Shown here: positions 32,673 through 39,209 of the stretch, in pieces
How the letters are laid out: every line of letters begins with the position of its first letter
Numbering within the stretch: the first letter of the stretch is position 1
From: BM506 sp031581485
GTDB lineage: Bacteria > Desulfobacterota > Desulfobulbia > Desulfobulbales > SURF-16
Assembly (NCBI GenBank): GCA_031581485.1
Contig: JAVLBA010000018.1
Span: 1 to 39,209 of the forward strand
Direction: 5' to 3'
Length of the DNA: 39,209 bases
Made by a program: the position numbers and the translations under genes
The notes under the pieces: model-generated
The model's database searches: none
What the model was told of the DNA's origin: nothing
The model's input: only the letters and a program-made list of their open reading frames with translations

Positions 32673-33545
32673 TCACTCCTTGCCGATATCGCGGTGGCTG
32701 AGGCGGAGTTCAATATCCAGGCCGGCGAGCATCTGGGCAATCCGCCGGCTCACCGCCACGGAGCGGTGCTTGCCGCCGGTGCAGCCGATGGCAATGGTCA
32801 GAGAGACCTTGCCGGCCCGCTGATACTGGGGCACCATAAAGGTCAACAGGGGCTCAAGGAGAGCCAGAAAGTCGCGCCCCACCTCATTGTCCAAGGCAAA
32901 ATCAGCAACGTCATCCTCCTGGCCAGTTTTCGCCTTGAGATGGGCCTGAAAATGGGGGTTGGGCAGAAACCTGACATCCCAGACCAGATCCGCCTCCGGC
33001 GGCAGGCCATGCTTAAAGCCAAAAGAAGTGACAATCACCGGCAAGGGCGCCCCCGCCAGATCTGCGCCGCAGGCCTGGCGGAGAACGCCCCGCAACTGGT
33101 TGGGCGAGAGATGGGTGGTGTCCACCTCCTGCACCGCCCAGGCCAGCAAGCCCTCAAACCGCTGCCGTTCATCGCTTATGGCCTCGGCCAGGCTCCTGTC
33201 CCCCACCAGGGGATGAGGCCGGCGCATCTGACCAAAGCGCCTGATCAGGGTCTCGTCATCGGCCTTGAGAAAAAAGAGGCTGAAATCGTGGCCCGGCTCG
33301 CCCAGGGCAGCCATGATGCCGGGCAGACGTTCAAAGAAGAGGGGATCGCGGCTGTCCATGACCAGGGCCAGCCGGTCAAGATGGGGGGCCCCCTCTCGCC
33401 TGGCCATCAAGTCCTCCACCAGAAAAGAGGGCAGATTATCGATGCAATAATAGCCCATGTCCTCAAAGATGTTGAGGGCCGTGGTCTTACCGGCTCCGGC
33501 AAGACCGGTGAGGAGAATGGTCCGGGGCCCGGATGTCATGCTCAT
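32673..33545 (-). CDS. rapZ: RapZ (YhbJ/YvcJ) P-loop nucleotide-binding protein
   Basis: In enterobacteria RapZ is an RNA adaptor that targets the sRNA GlmZ to RNase E and so controls glucosamine-6-phosphate synthesis. Elsewhere the family is a nucleotide-binding protein of less clear role. The 290-aa protein has Walker A LTGLAGAGKTTALNIFEDMG (residues 12-31), the conserved YCIDNLPSFLVEDL and MDSRDP, VTSFGFKHGLPPEADLVWDV, the RFLPNPH motif, and the C-terminal signature SLTIAIGCTGGKHRSVAVS. AAGGAG lies five bases before the ATG. It follows rpoN by only 44 nt, with no hpf or ptsN between. Confidence 0.96.
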   Translation of the reverse strand: MSMTSGPRTILLTGLAGAGKTTALNIFEDMGYYCIDNLPSFLVEDLMARREGAPHLDRLALVMDSRDPLFFERLPGIMAALGEPGHDFSLFFLKADDETLIRRFGQMRRPHPLVGDRSLAEAISDERQRFEGLLAWAVQEVDTTHLSPNQLRGVLRQACGADLAGAPLPVIVTSFGFKHGLPPEADLVWDVRFLPNPHFQAHLKAKTGQEDDVADFALDNEVGRDFLALLEPLLTFMVPQYQRAGKVSLTIAIGCTGGKHRSVAVSRRIAQMLAGLDIELRLSHRDIGKE

Positions 33546-33589
33546 TGAAGCTCCTTGGAGGGCTGGATCAGGCTGCGCACGATTCTCAA

Positions 33590-35053
33590 CTATTTAAGTT
33601 TAGGTTTTTTGCGAAACTTGGAAGAAAGGATGCCGAGCTGCTCACGATATTTGGCAACGGTACGCCGGGCCAGCTTGATATTATCCCGGGCAAAGATATC
33701 GGCCAGGGCCTTGTCGGAAAGGGGTTTGTCCGGATTTTCCGCCTGGATGAGCTGCCGGATACGCTGCCGAATGCTCTCGGAAGAGAGGGCGTCACCACCG
33801 CCGTTACGGGCAATGGAAGAGTTGAAAAAATATTTCAATTCAAAGGTGCCCTGGGGGGTGTGGACATATTTATTACTGGTCACCCGGCTGATGGTTGATT
33901 CATGCATACTGATATCTTCGGCAACATCACGCAGGACCAGGGGCTTGAGGTGGGACACCCCGTTTTCAAAAAAATCGTACTGAAATTTGAGGATCGACTC
34001 CATGACCCGATAGATGGTGCGCTGACGCTGCTGGATACTTTTGATGAGCCAGGCGGCAGACCGCATCTTCTCCTGGATATATTCCCGGGTCTCGGCCGGG
34101 GTATTGGCCTGCTTTTTCAAAATATCCCGGTAATAGGAGCTTATTTTGAGCCTGGGCAGGCCGTCGTCATTCAAGAGAATGACATATTCGCCATCCACCT
34201 TCTGCAGGGTCACATCCGGGGTGATGTAATGGGGCTCTTCATCTGAATAGGCCCAGCCCGGATGGGGGTCAAGGCCGACAATAATCGCAACAGCAGCCAC
34301 CACGTCTTCAACGGAACGATGAACGGCCCGGGCAATGGCGATATAATTCTTGGTCTCCAGGAGATGCAGCTGCTCTTTGATAATCTCACAGGGCAGGTCG
34401 TCCTTTAAGTCCAGCCGCTCAAGCTGCAAAAGCAGCGATTCCTGAACATTGCGGGCCGCCACCCCGGCCGGGTCCATCTCCTGGATCACCTCCAGGACGT
34501 AGTGGACATCATCCAGGTCATGACCGCTCTGCTGGGCAATCTCGGCAAGATCCGCCTCCAAAAAACCTTCCCGGCTCAAATTACCGAGAATATGCTCGCC
34601 AAGCTCTCTTTCCTCGGCGCTGAGATCGGTCAGGGTGAGCTGCCAGCGCAAATGGGACTGCAGATTGGGTTTTTCACTCAAGATATCGAGGCGGGACGGC
34701 ATCTCGTCACCATCTCCCCGGGGCCGATAAGAGGAAATGGGCTCATACTCATTGGCGTAGTCGGACCAGTCAATATCGTTAATGGTGGAGGTTTTTTCCA
34801 GGTTGACCTCACTGGTCCGTTCCGGGGCCGGGGACTCTATCTGGTCAGGGGCGGCCTCAGCGGCAGGGGCCGGCCCTTCGGCATTGAGGGATGAAAAATC
34901 ATCATCCAGGACCGGATTCTGCTCGATCTCCTGCTGGATGGTATCCACGAGCTCAAGACGCCCCAGCTGCAGGAGCTTGATGGCCTGCTGGAGCTGAGGG
35001 GTCATGACCAGTTGCTGGGAAAGCTTGAGTGACTGTCTGAGTTCTAACGCCAT
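33590..35053 (-). CDS. rpoN: RNA polymerase sigma-54 factor
   Basis: The 487-aa protein has the Gln/Leu-rich region I (LRQSLKLSQQLVMTPQLQQA, residues 5-24) that binds activators, then an acidic region II (about 50-100). The core-binding domain contains LQSHLRWQLTLTDLSAEERE and AGVAARNVQESLLLQLERL. The HTH that reads the -12 element has DVAEDISMHESTISRVTSNK, and the RpoN box ARRTVAKYREQLGI sits at about 462-475 and reads -24. It starts 27 nt after lptB on the same strand. The amt promoter in this window is a predicted target. Confidence 0.98.
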   Translation of the reverse strand: MALELRQSLKLSQQLVMTPQLQQAIKLLQLGRLELVDTIQQEIEQNPVLDDDFSSLNAEGPAPAAEAAPDQIESPAPERTSEVNLEKTSTINDIDWSDYANEYEPISSYRPRGDGDEMPSRLDILSEKPNLQSHLRWQLTLTDLSAEERELGEHILGNLSREGFLEADLAEIAQQSGHDLDDVHYVLEVIQEMDPAGVAARNVQESLLLQLERLDLKDDLPCEIIKEQLHLLETKNYIAIARAVHRSVEDVVAAVAIIVGLDPHPGWAYSDEEPHYITPDVTLQKVDGEYVILLNDDGLPRLKISSYYRDILKKQANTPAETREYIQEKMRSAAWLIKSIQQRQRTIYRVMESILKFQYDFFENGVSHLKPLVLRDVAEDISMHESTISRVTSNKYVHTPQGTFELKYFFNSSIARNGGGDALSSESIRQRIRQLIQAENPDKPLSDKALADIFARDNIKLARRTVAKYREQLGILSSKFRKKPKLK

Positions 35054-35080
35054 TTTTCTGCCTCCATGCAGAAAACCATC

Positions 35081-35803
35081 CTACATGGAAAAGTCGAGGC
35101 CCAGGTAGATTTCCCGGGCCGCTTTATCATTAATAATCTCTTCGGGGGTACCGCTGGTCAAAATCTGGCCGTTGCTGACAATATAGGCGAAATCGCAGAC
35201 AGAGAGGGTTTCGCGGACATTATGATCGGATATCAAGACACCTAACCCCTTTTCCTTGAGCTTCTTTATAATCTCCTGGAGATCGGCCACAGAGAGGGGA
35301 TCAATACCGGCAAAAGGTTCATCAAGAAGGATGAACTGAGGCCTGGTGGCCAGGGCCCGCATAATCTCCACCCGCCGCCGTTCCCCGCCGGAAAGGGCGT
35401 GGCCCATGTTCTTGGCCAGATATTCGATCTTCAGGTCGGCCATGAGCTCGTCGGTGCGCTGGCGGATCTCCTGGCGCGGCACACCCAGGGGCTCCAGGAC
35501 AATGCGGACATTCTCCTCAACGGTGAGTTTTTTAAAGACCGAGGGGTCCTGGGCCAGATAGGAGATGCCGAGCAGGGCCCGCTTATGGATGGGCAGGCCG
35601 GTAATTTCCCTGCCGTCCATGAACACCGAACCCGAGGTGGGCCGCACAAAACCGGCAATGGTGTAAAAAGAGGTGGTCTTCCCCGCCCCGTTGGGGCCCA
35701 GCATGCCGATAATCGAGCCGGTTTCCACGCGCAGATTGACCCCGTCCACCACCCGGCGTTTATTATACTCTTTGACGATATCCCTAGTTTCCAGCATCGC
35801 CAT
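35081..35803 (-). CDS. lptB: LPS export ABC transporter ATPase LptB
   Basis: LptB powers lipopolysaccharide extraction from the inner membrane with LptFGC. From the ATG at 35803 it is 240 aa, the usual size. A start at 35944 would add 47 residues read through lptA. Walker A is GPNGAGKTTSF, followed by the Q-loop YLAQDPSVFKKLTVEENV, the signature LSGGERRRVEIMRAL, Walker B FILLDEPFAGIDP, and the switch His in LISDHNVRETL. AGAGGA eight bases upstream supports this start. It overlaps the lptA end by 20 bases. lptF and lptG are not in the window. Confidence 0.96.
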   Translation of the reverse strand: MAMLETRDIVKEYNKRRVVDGVNLRVETGSIIGMLGPNGAGKTTSFYTIAGFVRPTSGSVFMDGREITGLPIHKRALLGISYLAQDPSVFKKLTVEENVRIVLEPLGVPRQEIRQRTDELMADLKIEYLAKNMGHALSGGERRRVEIMRALATRPQFILLDEPFAGIDPLSVADLQEIIKKLKEKGLGVLISDHNVRETLSVCDFAYIVSNGQILTSGTPEEIINDKAAREIYLGLDFSM

Positions 35804-36419
35804 GATCGGCATCCTCTTGCTGTTGATCTCCGGCCACCGGGCTCTCTGCGGCGGCATTGGTATCGGCATCGGCATCATCTTCCGCACCCTCGGCCGGATA
35901 AAAATAGCCCACCACCCGGCCCTCCTTCTCCTTGTCAGGGACAATGACCGTGGAGCCCTGGGCCAGGTCCATCTCCACCCGGTGGCCGGTTACCATGTTG
36001 TTATTCTGGATAATCTTGGCATTGCCGGTGATGATAACCTTGCCGCTACCGGAAAAATATTCGGCCTCATCACCAGTGGCGACAAAATCGGCCTGGATGA
36101 TCTCCACATGCCCCCTGGCATGCATTCTCTGGATCTGGGTCTGGGCCTGCTCACCGGCCGGGCTTGCCTCTTCCTGCTCCGCGTGATAGACGGTCATCTC
36201 ATCCGAGTTGATCATCAGTTCACCCTGGGTAGCCTTGACCTGGCCGACAAAAACAACGGTCTTTTCCTTTTCCCCGGAGATCATCTTGTCCGCCTCAATA
36301 TGGATGGGGGTCTGGGGCGAGGGCCCTGACCGGGCCTCTGCCTGCAGGCCCGCCGGCAACAGGAGGCCGGCGGCCAGACAGGAAAGAACAAAAAAGAGCT
36401 TGAGACGCATCATCATCAT
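35784..36419 (-). CDS. lptA: LPS transport periplasmic protein LptA (OstA-like)
   Basis: LptA forms the periplasmic bridge for LPS. The 211-aa protein has a signal peptide (LKLFFVLSCLAAGLLLPAGLQA) after four tandem Met codons, so the exact start is unclear. The OstA-N fold shows in PIHIEADKMISGEKEKTVVF, TQGELMINSDEMTVYHA, the block GHVEIIQADFVATGDEAEYF and KVIITGNAKIIQNNNMVTGHRVEM. The C-terminal ~40 residues are a very acidic, low-complexity tail (EDDADADTNAAAES), longer than in E. coli LptA. No lptC gene precedes it; the next gene upstream is the divergent argB. Confidence 0.92.
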   Translation of the reverse strand: MMMMRLKLFFVLSCLAAGLLLPAGLQAEARSGPSPQTPIHIEADKMISGEKEKTVVFVGQVKATQGELMINSDEMTVYHAEQEEASPAGEQAQTQIQRMHARGHVEIIQADFVATGDEAEYFSGSGKVIITGNAKIIQNNNMVTGHRVEMDLAQGSTVIVPDKEKEGRVVGYFYPAEGAEDDADADTNAAAESPVAGDQQQEDADHGDAGN

Positions 36420-36737
36420 AAGTACCCGAAAAAAAGAGAAAGCATTCCCCTAAGATTAAGAGTTGGCAGTAAAATTGCAAGACAAAAGTGCGGATCTGCT
36501 TAAAAGAACGGCTTTCTGAAATTTTATTTAATAAAATCAAAATTTTACCATAAGGATATTCCAACAAGGTCCCTGGCGCCCTGCTGGCCGCTCTCCCCAT
36601 AAAGACTTTTAGTGACCAGTTTTGTCACTTTATGGTAGGATATCGGCCTTGCAGCCGCCGGAAAATCTTCTTCTGCCGCGGCCGGACAGGGTCCCTGCGG
36701 CCCAGGAAGACTTTCATAAATAAAGGATTAACTCAAG
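36420..36737. promoter_or_regulatory. 318-nt divergent spacer between lptA and argB
   Basis: It holds both promoters and two notable structures. The first is a 17-nt AT palindrome (ATTTTATT-T-AATAAAAT, 36521-36537). The second is nested inverted repeats: CCATAAAG (36597-36604) with CTTTATGG (36628-36635), and, inside, AGTGAC (36611-36616) with GTCACT (36624-36629). The second set is on the argB side and could be an operator such as an ArgR-type or other repressor site, though it does not clearly match a known box. AAAGGA lies a short distance before the argB ATG. No certain -10/-35 pair is seen. Confidence 0.4.
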
Positions 36738-37619
36738 ATGGCTGATGGAAACGACACAGCGCGCATTCTCATAGAGTCGCTGCCCTATATAAAGGAATTT
36801 TTCGGCAAGACCGTGGTGATCAAATATGGCGGCCACGCCATGGTGGACGAGGAGCTGAAAAAGAACTTCGCCCTGGACATCATTCTCATGAAATACATCG
36901 GCATCAATCCGGTGATCGTGCATGGCGGCGGCCCCCAGATCAACAAATTCCTCCAGAAGATGAATATCATCTCCGACTATGTGGACGGCATGCGGGTCAC
37001 GGACGGCGAGACCATGGATGTGGTGGAGATGGTGCTGGTGGGCAAGGTCAACAAAGAGATTGTCGGCCTCATCAATTATCATGGCGGCCGGGCCATCGGC
37101 CTCTCCGGCCGTGACGGCGACCTGATCCAGGCCCGCAAGATGAAGATCATGAAATCCCTGGCGCAGGATGCCCCTCCCGAACTCATTGACCTGGGTCGGG
37201 TGGGAGAGGTAACCCACGTCAATCCGGAGGTTCTCCTCACCCTGGCCACCAGGGATTTCATCCCGGTTATTGCGCCGGTGGGGGTGGGCGACAAGGGCCA
37301 GTCCTACAACATCAACGCCGATCTGGTGGCCGGGGCCATTGCCGCTGAACTCAAGGCGGAAAAGCTGATCCTGCTCACGGATGTTGCCGGCGTTCTCAAC
37401 GAGGCCAAAGAGATCATCTCCTCCATAAACAGGGAGGAGGCCGACAGCATCATTAAGGCCGGCATTGCCGCCGGCGGCATGATTCCCAAAATTCGCTGCT
37501 GCCAGGACGCCCTGGGCGCTGGCGTGGGCAAGGCCCATATCCTTGACGGCCGGGTACTCCACGCCCTGCTCCTGGAAATATTTACCCGACAAGGGATCGG
37601 CACGGAGATCACCCTATGA
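36738..37619 (+). CDS. argB: acetylglutamate kinase
   Basis: ArgB phosphorylates N-acetylglutamate, the second step of arginine synthesis. The 293-aa amino-acid-kinase-fold protein has the N-terminal helix (ARILIESLPYIKEFFGKTVV) found in arginine-sensitive hexameric forms, KYGGHAMVD, HGGGPQINKFL, MVLVGKVNKEIVGLIN, GLSGRDGDLIQARK, NINADLVAGAIAAELKAEKL, LLTDVAGVL and GGMIPK. The N-terminal helix suggests feedback control by arginine. It overlaps argD by four bases (ATGA). Confidence 0.98.
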   Translation: MADGNDTARILIESLPYIKEFFGKTVVIKYGGHAMVDEELKKNFALDIILMKYIGINPVIVHGGGPQINKFLQKMNIISDYVDGMRVTDGETMDVVEMVLVGKVNKEIVGLINYHGGRAIGLSGRDGDLIQARKMKIMKSLAQDAPPELIDLGRVGEVTHVNPEVLLTLATRDFIPVIAPVGVGDKGQSYNINADLVAGAIAAELKAEKLILLTDVAGVLNEAKEIISSINREEADSIIKAGIAAGGMIPKIRCCQDALGAGVGKAHILDGRVLHALLLEIFTRQGIGTEITL

Positions 37620-38803
37620 AAAACCTGATCGACATCAGCAACGAGCTTTTCATCAATACCTACAGCCGCCATCCCGCTGTCATGGTGGAGGGCAAGGGCT
37701 GCCGCCTCAAAGATGCCAAAGGCAACAACTATCTCGACTTTACCGCCGGTATCGCCGTCTGCAGCCTGGGCCACTGTCATCCCGTGGTCACGGATGCCAT
37801 CTGCCGGCAGGCAGGCAGACTGGTCCACACCTCCAACCTCTATCACACCATGCCCCAGATCGAACTGGCCAGCCTCCTGGTGGAGAACTCCTTTGCCGAC
37901 AAGGTCTTTCTGGCCAACAGCGGCGCCGAGGCCAACGAGGCCGCTATCAAGCTGGCCAGAAAGCATGGCGGCACCGGCTGTTTTGAAATCATCTCCCTGG
38001 AAGGCTCCTTTCACGGCCGCACCCTGGCCACGATGGCGGCTACGGGCCAGCGCAAGTTCCACCACGGCTACGAGCCCCTGCCGGTGGGTTTCTACCATGC
38101 CCCCCTTGGTGACATTGAGGCCATGGAGAGGCTGATCACCAACAAGACCTGTGCCATCCTGGTGGAACCCCTGCAGGGCGAGGGCGGTGTCCGTCTTCTG
38201 GAAAAAAAATACCTGCAGGCCATCCGCACCCTCTGCGACAAGCACTCCATCCTCCTTATTCTTGACGAGATCCAGGTGGGCATGGGCCGCACCGGCACCC
38301 TGTTTGCCCATGAGCAGTACGGCATCCGGCCCGACATCCTGACCTGCGCCAAGGCCCTGGGCAACGGCATGCCCATCGGCGCCCTGCTCACCACCAACAA
38401 GGTGGCAGCCTCCTTCAAGCCCGGCGACCATGCCTCCACCTTCGGCGGCAATCCCGTGGCATGCGCCGCGGCCGTGGCGGTCCTCAAGACCATGACCAGC
38501 GCCGGCTTTTTGGAGGGGGTCCGCAGCCGGGGTGATCATCTCCACAAATGCCTCAAATCCATTGCCGACCAGTACGACCGCCTCTGCCGGGGGGTGCGCG
38601 GCCAGGGCCTGATCCAGGGCCTGGTCCTTGACGACACTGTTGCGGACCGGGCCGGGGAAATCGTCTCCACCCTGTTTAAGGCCGGGGTCCTGGTTACCCT
38701 GGCCGGCGGCAAGGTGCTGCGCTGCACGCCGCCGCTCATTGTCACCATTGAGGAGATCGATGCCATGGCCTCTGTGCTGGAAGAGGTTATTTCAAACACC
38801 TAA
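37616..38803 (+). CDS. argD: acetylornithine aminotransferase
   Basis: ArgD makes N-acetylornithine from the semialdehyde and glutamate and often also works in lysine synthesis. The 395-aa class III PLP aminotransferase has DFTAGIAVCSLGHCHP, NLYHTMPQIELASLL, NSGAEANEAAIKLARK, the SFHGRTLATMAATGQ block, EPLQGEGGV, LDEIQVGMGRTGTLFAHE and the Schiff-base lysine in TCAKALGNGMPIGA, then STFGGNPVACAAA. Length is normal and translation is coupled to argB. A response regulator gene follows 46 nt later on the same strand. Confidence 0.97.
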   Translation: MKNLIDISNELFINTYSRHPAVMVEGKGCRLKDAKGNNYLDFTAGIAVCSLGHCHPVVTDAICRQAGRLVHTSNLYHTMPQIELASLLVENSFADKVFLANSGAEANEAAIKLARKHGGTGCFEIISLEGSFHGRTLATMAATGQRKFHHGYEPLPVGFYHAPLGDIEAMERLITNKTCAILVEPLQGEGGVRLLEKKYLQAIRTLCDKHSILLILDEIQVGMGRTGTLFAHEQYGIRPDILTCAKALGNGMPIGALLTTNKVAASFKPGDHASTFGGNPVACAAAVAVLKTMTSAGFLEGVRSRGDHLHKCLKSIADQYDRLCRGVRGQGLIQGLVLDDTVADRAGEIVSTLFKAGVLVTLAGGKVLRCTPPLIVTIEEIDAMASVLEEVISNT

Positions 38804-38849
38804 ACCCCCAGTGCCTTTTTGGTTAAGCAGAAAAACACAAGGAGAGACC

Positions 38850-39209
38850 GTGGCATTACGTCCTAAGGTTTTGGTCATAGAAGACACACCGGTGGTAAGC
38901 GACATCCTTGTTTCCATAGTACGGCGGGAGAGTTATGATCCGGTGATAGTGTACGACGGTCAGGAGGCCAAGGACTATATCGAATCAGGCACTGTGCCCG
39001 ACGCTGTGTTTCTTGACCTGCTGTTGCCCTATGTGGATGGCTTTGAGTTGCTTAACCAGATGCGCAAGACAGAAGGGTGGCAGAATGTGCCCATCATAGT
39101 GGTCAGCGCCAAGAGTCAGGAAAAGGATGTTATCCGTGCCTTGGATATGGGGGCCATAGATTATGTTACCAAACCCTTCCGCACCGGCGAGCTTGCCGCC
39201 CGGTTGCGA
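38850..39209 (+). CDS. response regulator receiver domain, 3' end beyond window
   Basis: The first 120 codons are present and the frame runs off the window edge. The start is GTG, five bases after AAGGAG (38839-38844). The receiver features are VLVIEDTPVVSDI (acidic E11/D12), the phospho-acceptor D56 in VFLDLLLP, PYVDGFELL, the switch Ser in IIVVSAKSQ and the Lys in DYVTKPFR. An output domain, if any, lies outside. Codon use is looser here (several TTG, ATA, GTA) than in argD, which may mean a different expression level or origin. Confidence 0.92.
   Translation, partial: MALRPKVLVIEDTPVVSDILVSIVRRESYDPVIVYDGQEAKDYIESGTVPDAVFLDLLLPYVDGFELLNQMRKTEGWQNVPIIVVSAKSQEKDVIRALDMGAIDYVTKPFRTGELAARLR

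Noticed and set aside
37304..38545. 413-codon antisense ORF over argB-argD
   Set aside because: It spans the junction of two clear arginine genes and has no motif or RBS of its own.

Overview
The window looks like chromosomal DNA from a Gram-negative, probably anaerobic, member of the Desulfobacterota (former Deltaproteobacteria), most likely near the Desulfobulbaceae. This is an inference from gene content, not a database result. The pointers are a PurS/PurL-type fused FGAM synthase, a ten-heme periplasmic cytochrome c, [NiFe]-hydrogenase maturation genes, a DUF3369/HD-GYP regulator, lptA-lptB-rpoN-rapZ, and a RicT (PSP1) gene next to holB and metG. Coding regions are GC-rich with strong C/G third positions, and the spacers are AT-rich. 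I see no phage, insertion sequence, CRISPR array or rRNA. The content is mostly core genome.

Layout. 1-3208 (minus): a pilB/gspE-type ATPase, smpB, an unknown 164-aa protein, and the 5' part of tmRNA (ssrA), cut by the window edge exactly at its resume codon. 3514-7643 (plus): purL and a YhaM-like OB-fold/HD nuclease, ending at a palindrome and a strong bidirectional terminator. 7755-9647 (minus): the multiheme cytochrome. 10048-16402 (plus): holB, ricT-like, metG, an unknown gene, a MinD/FlhG-type ATPase, yggT and divIVA, closed by a second bidirectional terminator. 16567-19366 (minus): a PAS histidine kinase overlapping a REC-DUF3369-HD-GYP regulator. 19780-20520 (plus): an unusual GIY-YIG/YchJ fusion. 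20574-21845 (minus): a two-[4Fe-4S] protein and dgkA. 22145-24677 (plus): a PAS-GAF-PAS-GGDEF protein, a 62-aa protein and a two-CBS protein. 25024-26639 (plus): amt and PII behind a very good sigma-54 promoter. 26744-30145 (plus): hypF-hypA-hypB, converging on and overlapping an exported FG-GAP protein (minus). 31922-32473 (plus): a histidine phosphatase followed directly by a heptanucleotide tandem repeat. 32673-36419 (minus): lptA-lptB-rpoN-rapZ. 36738-39209 (plus): argB-argD and the start of a response regulator.

How the genes fit together. tmRNA and SmpB form the trans-translation pair. RpoN is the factor that should read the amt-glnK promoter. HypF/A/B serve nickel and Fe(CN)2CO insertion into hydrogenase, although hypC, hypD, hypE and the structural genes are not here. 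A diguanylate cyclase and an HD-GYP protein suggest local c-di-GMP making and breaking. The MinD-like ATPase, YggT and DivIVA suggest a polarity or division cluster. I do not see one clearly new multi-gene system. The most unusual items are the GIY-YIG/YchJ fusion, the calcium-loop-bearing decaheme cytochrome, the Cys-rich [4Fe-4S] protein, and a hairpin that would bury the only strong Shine-Dalgarno sequence near the hypF start.
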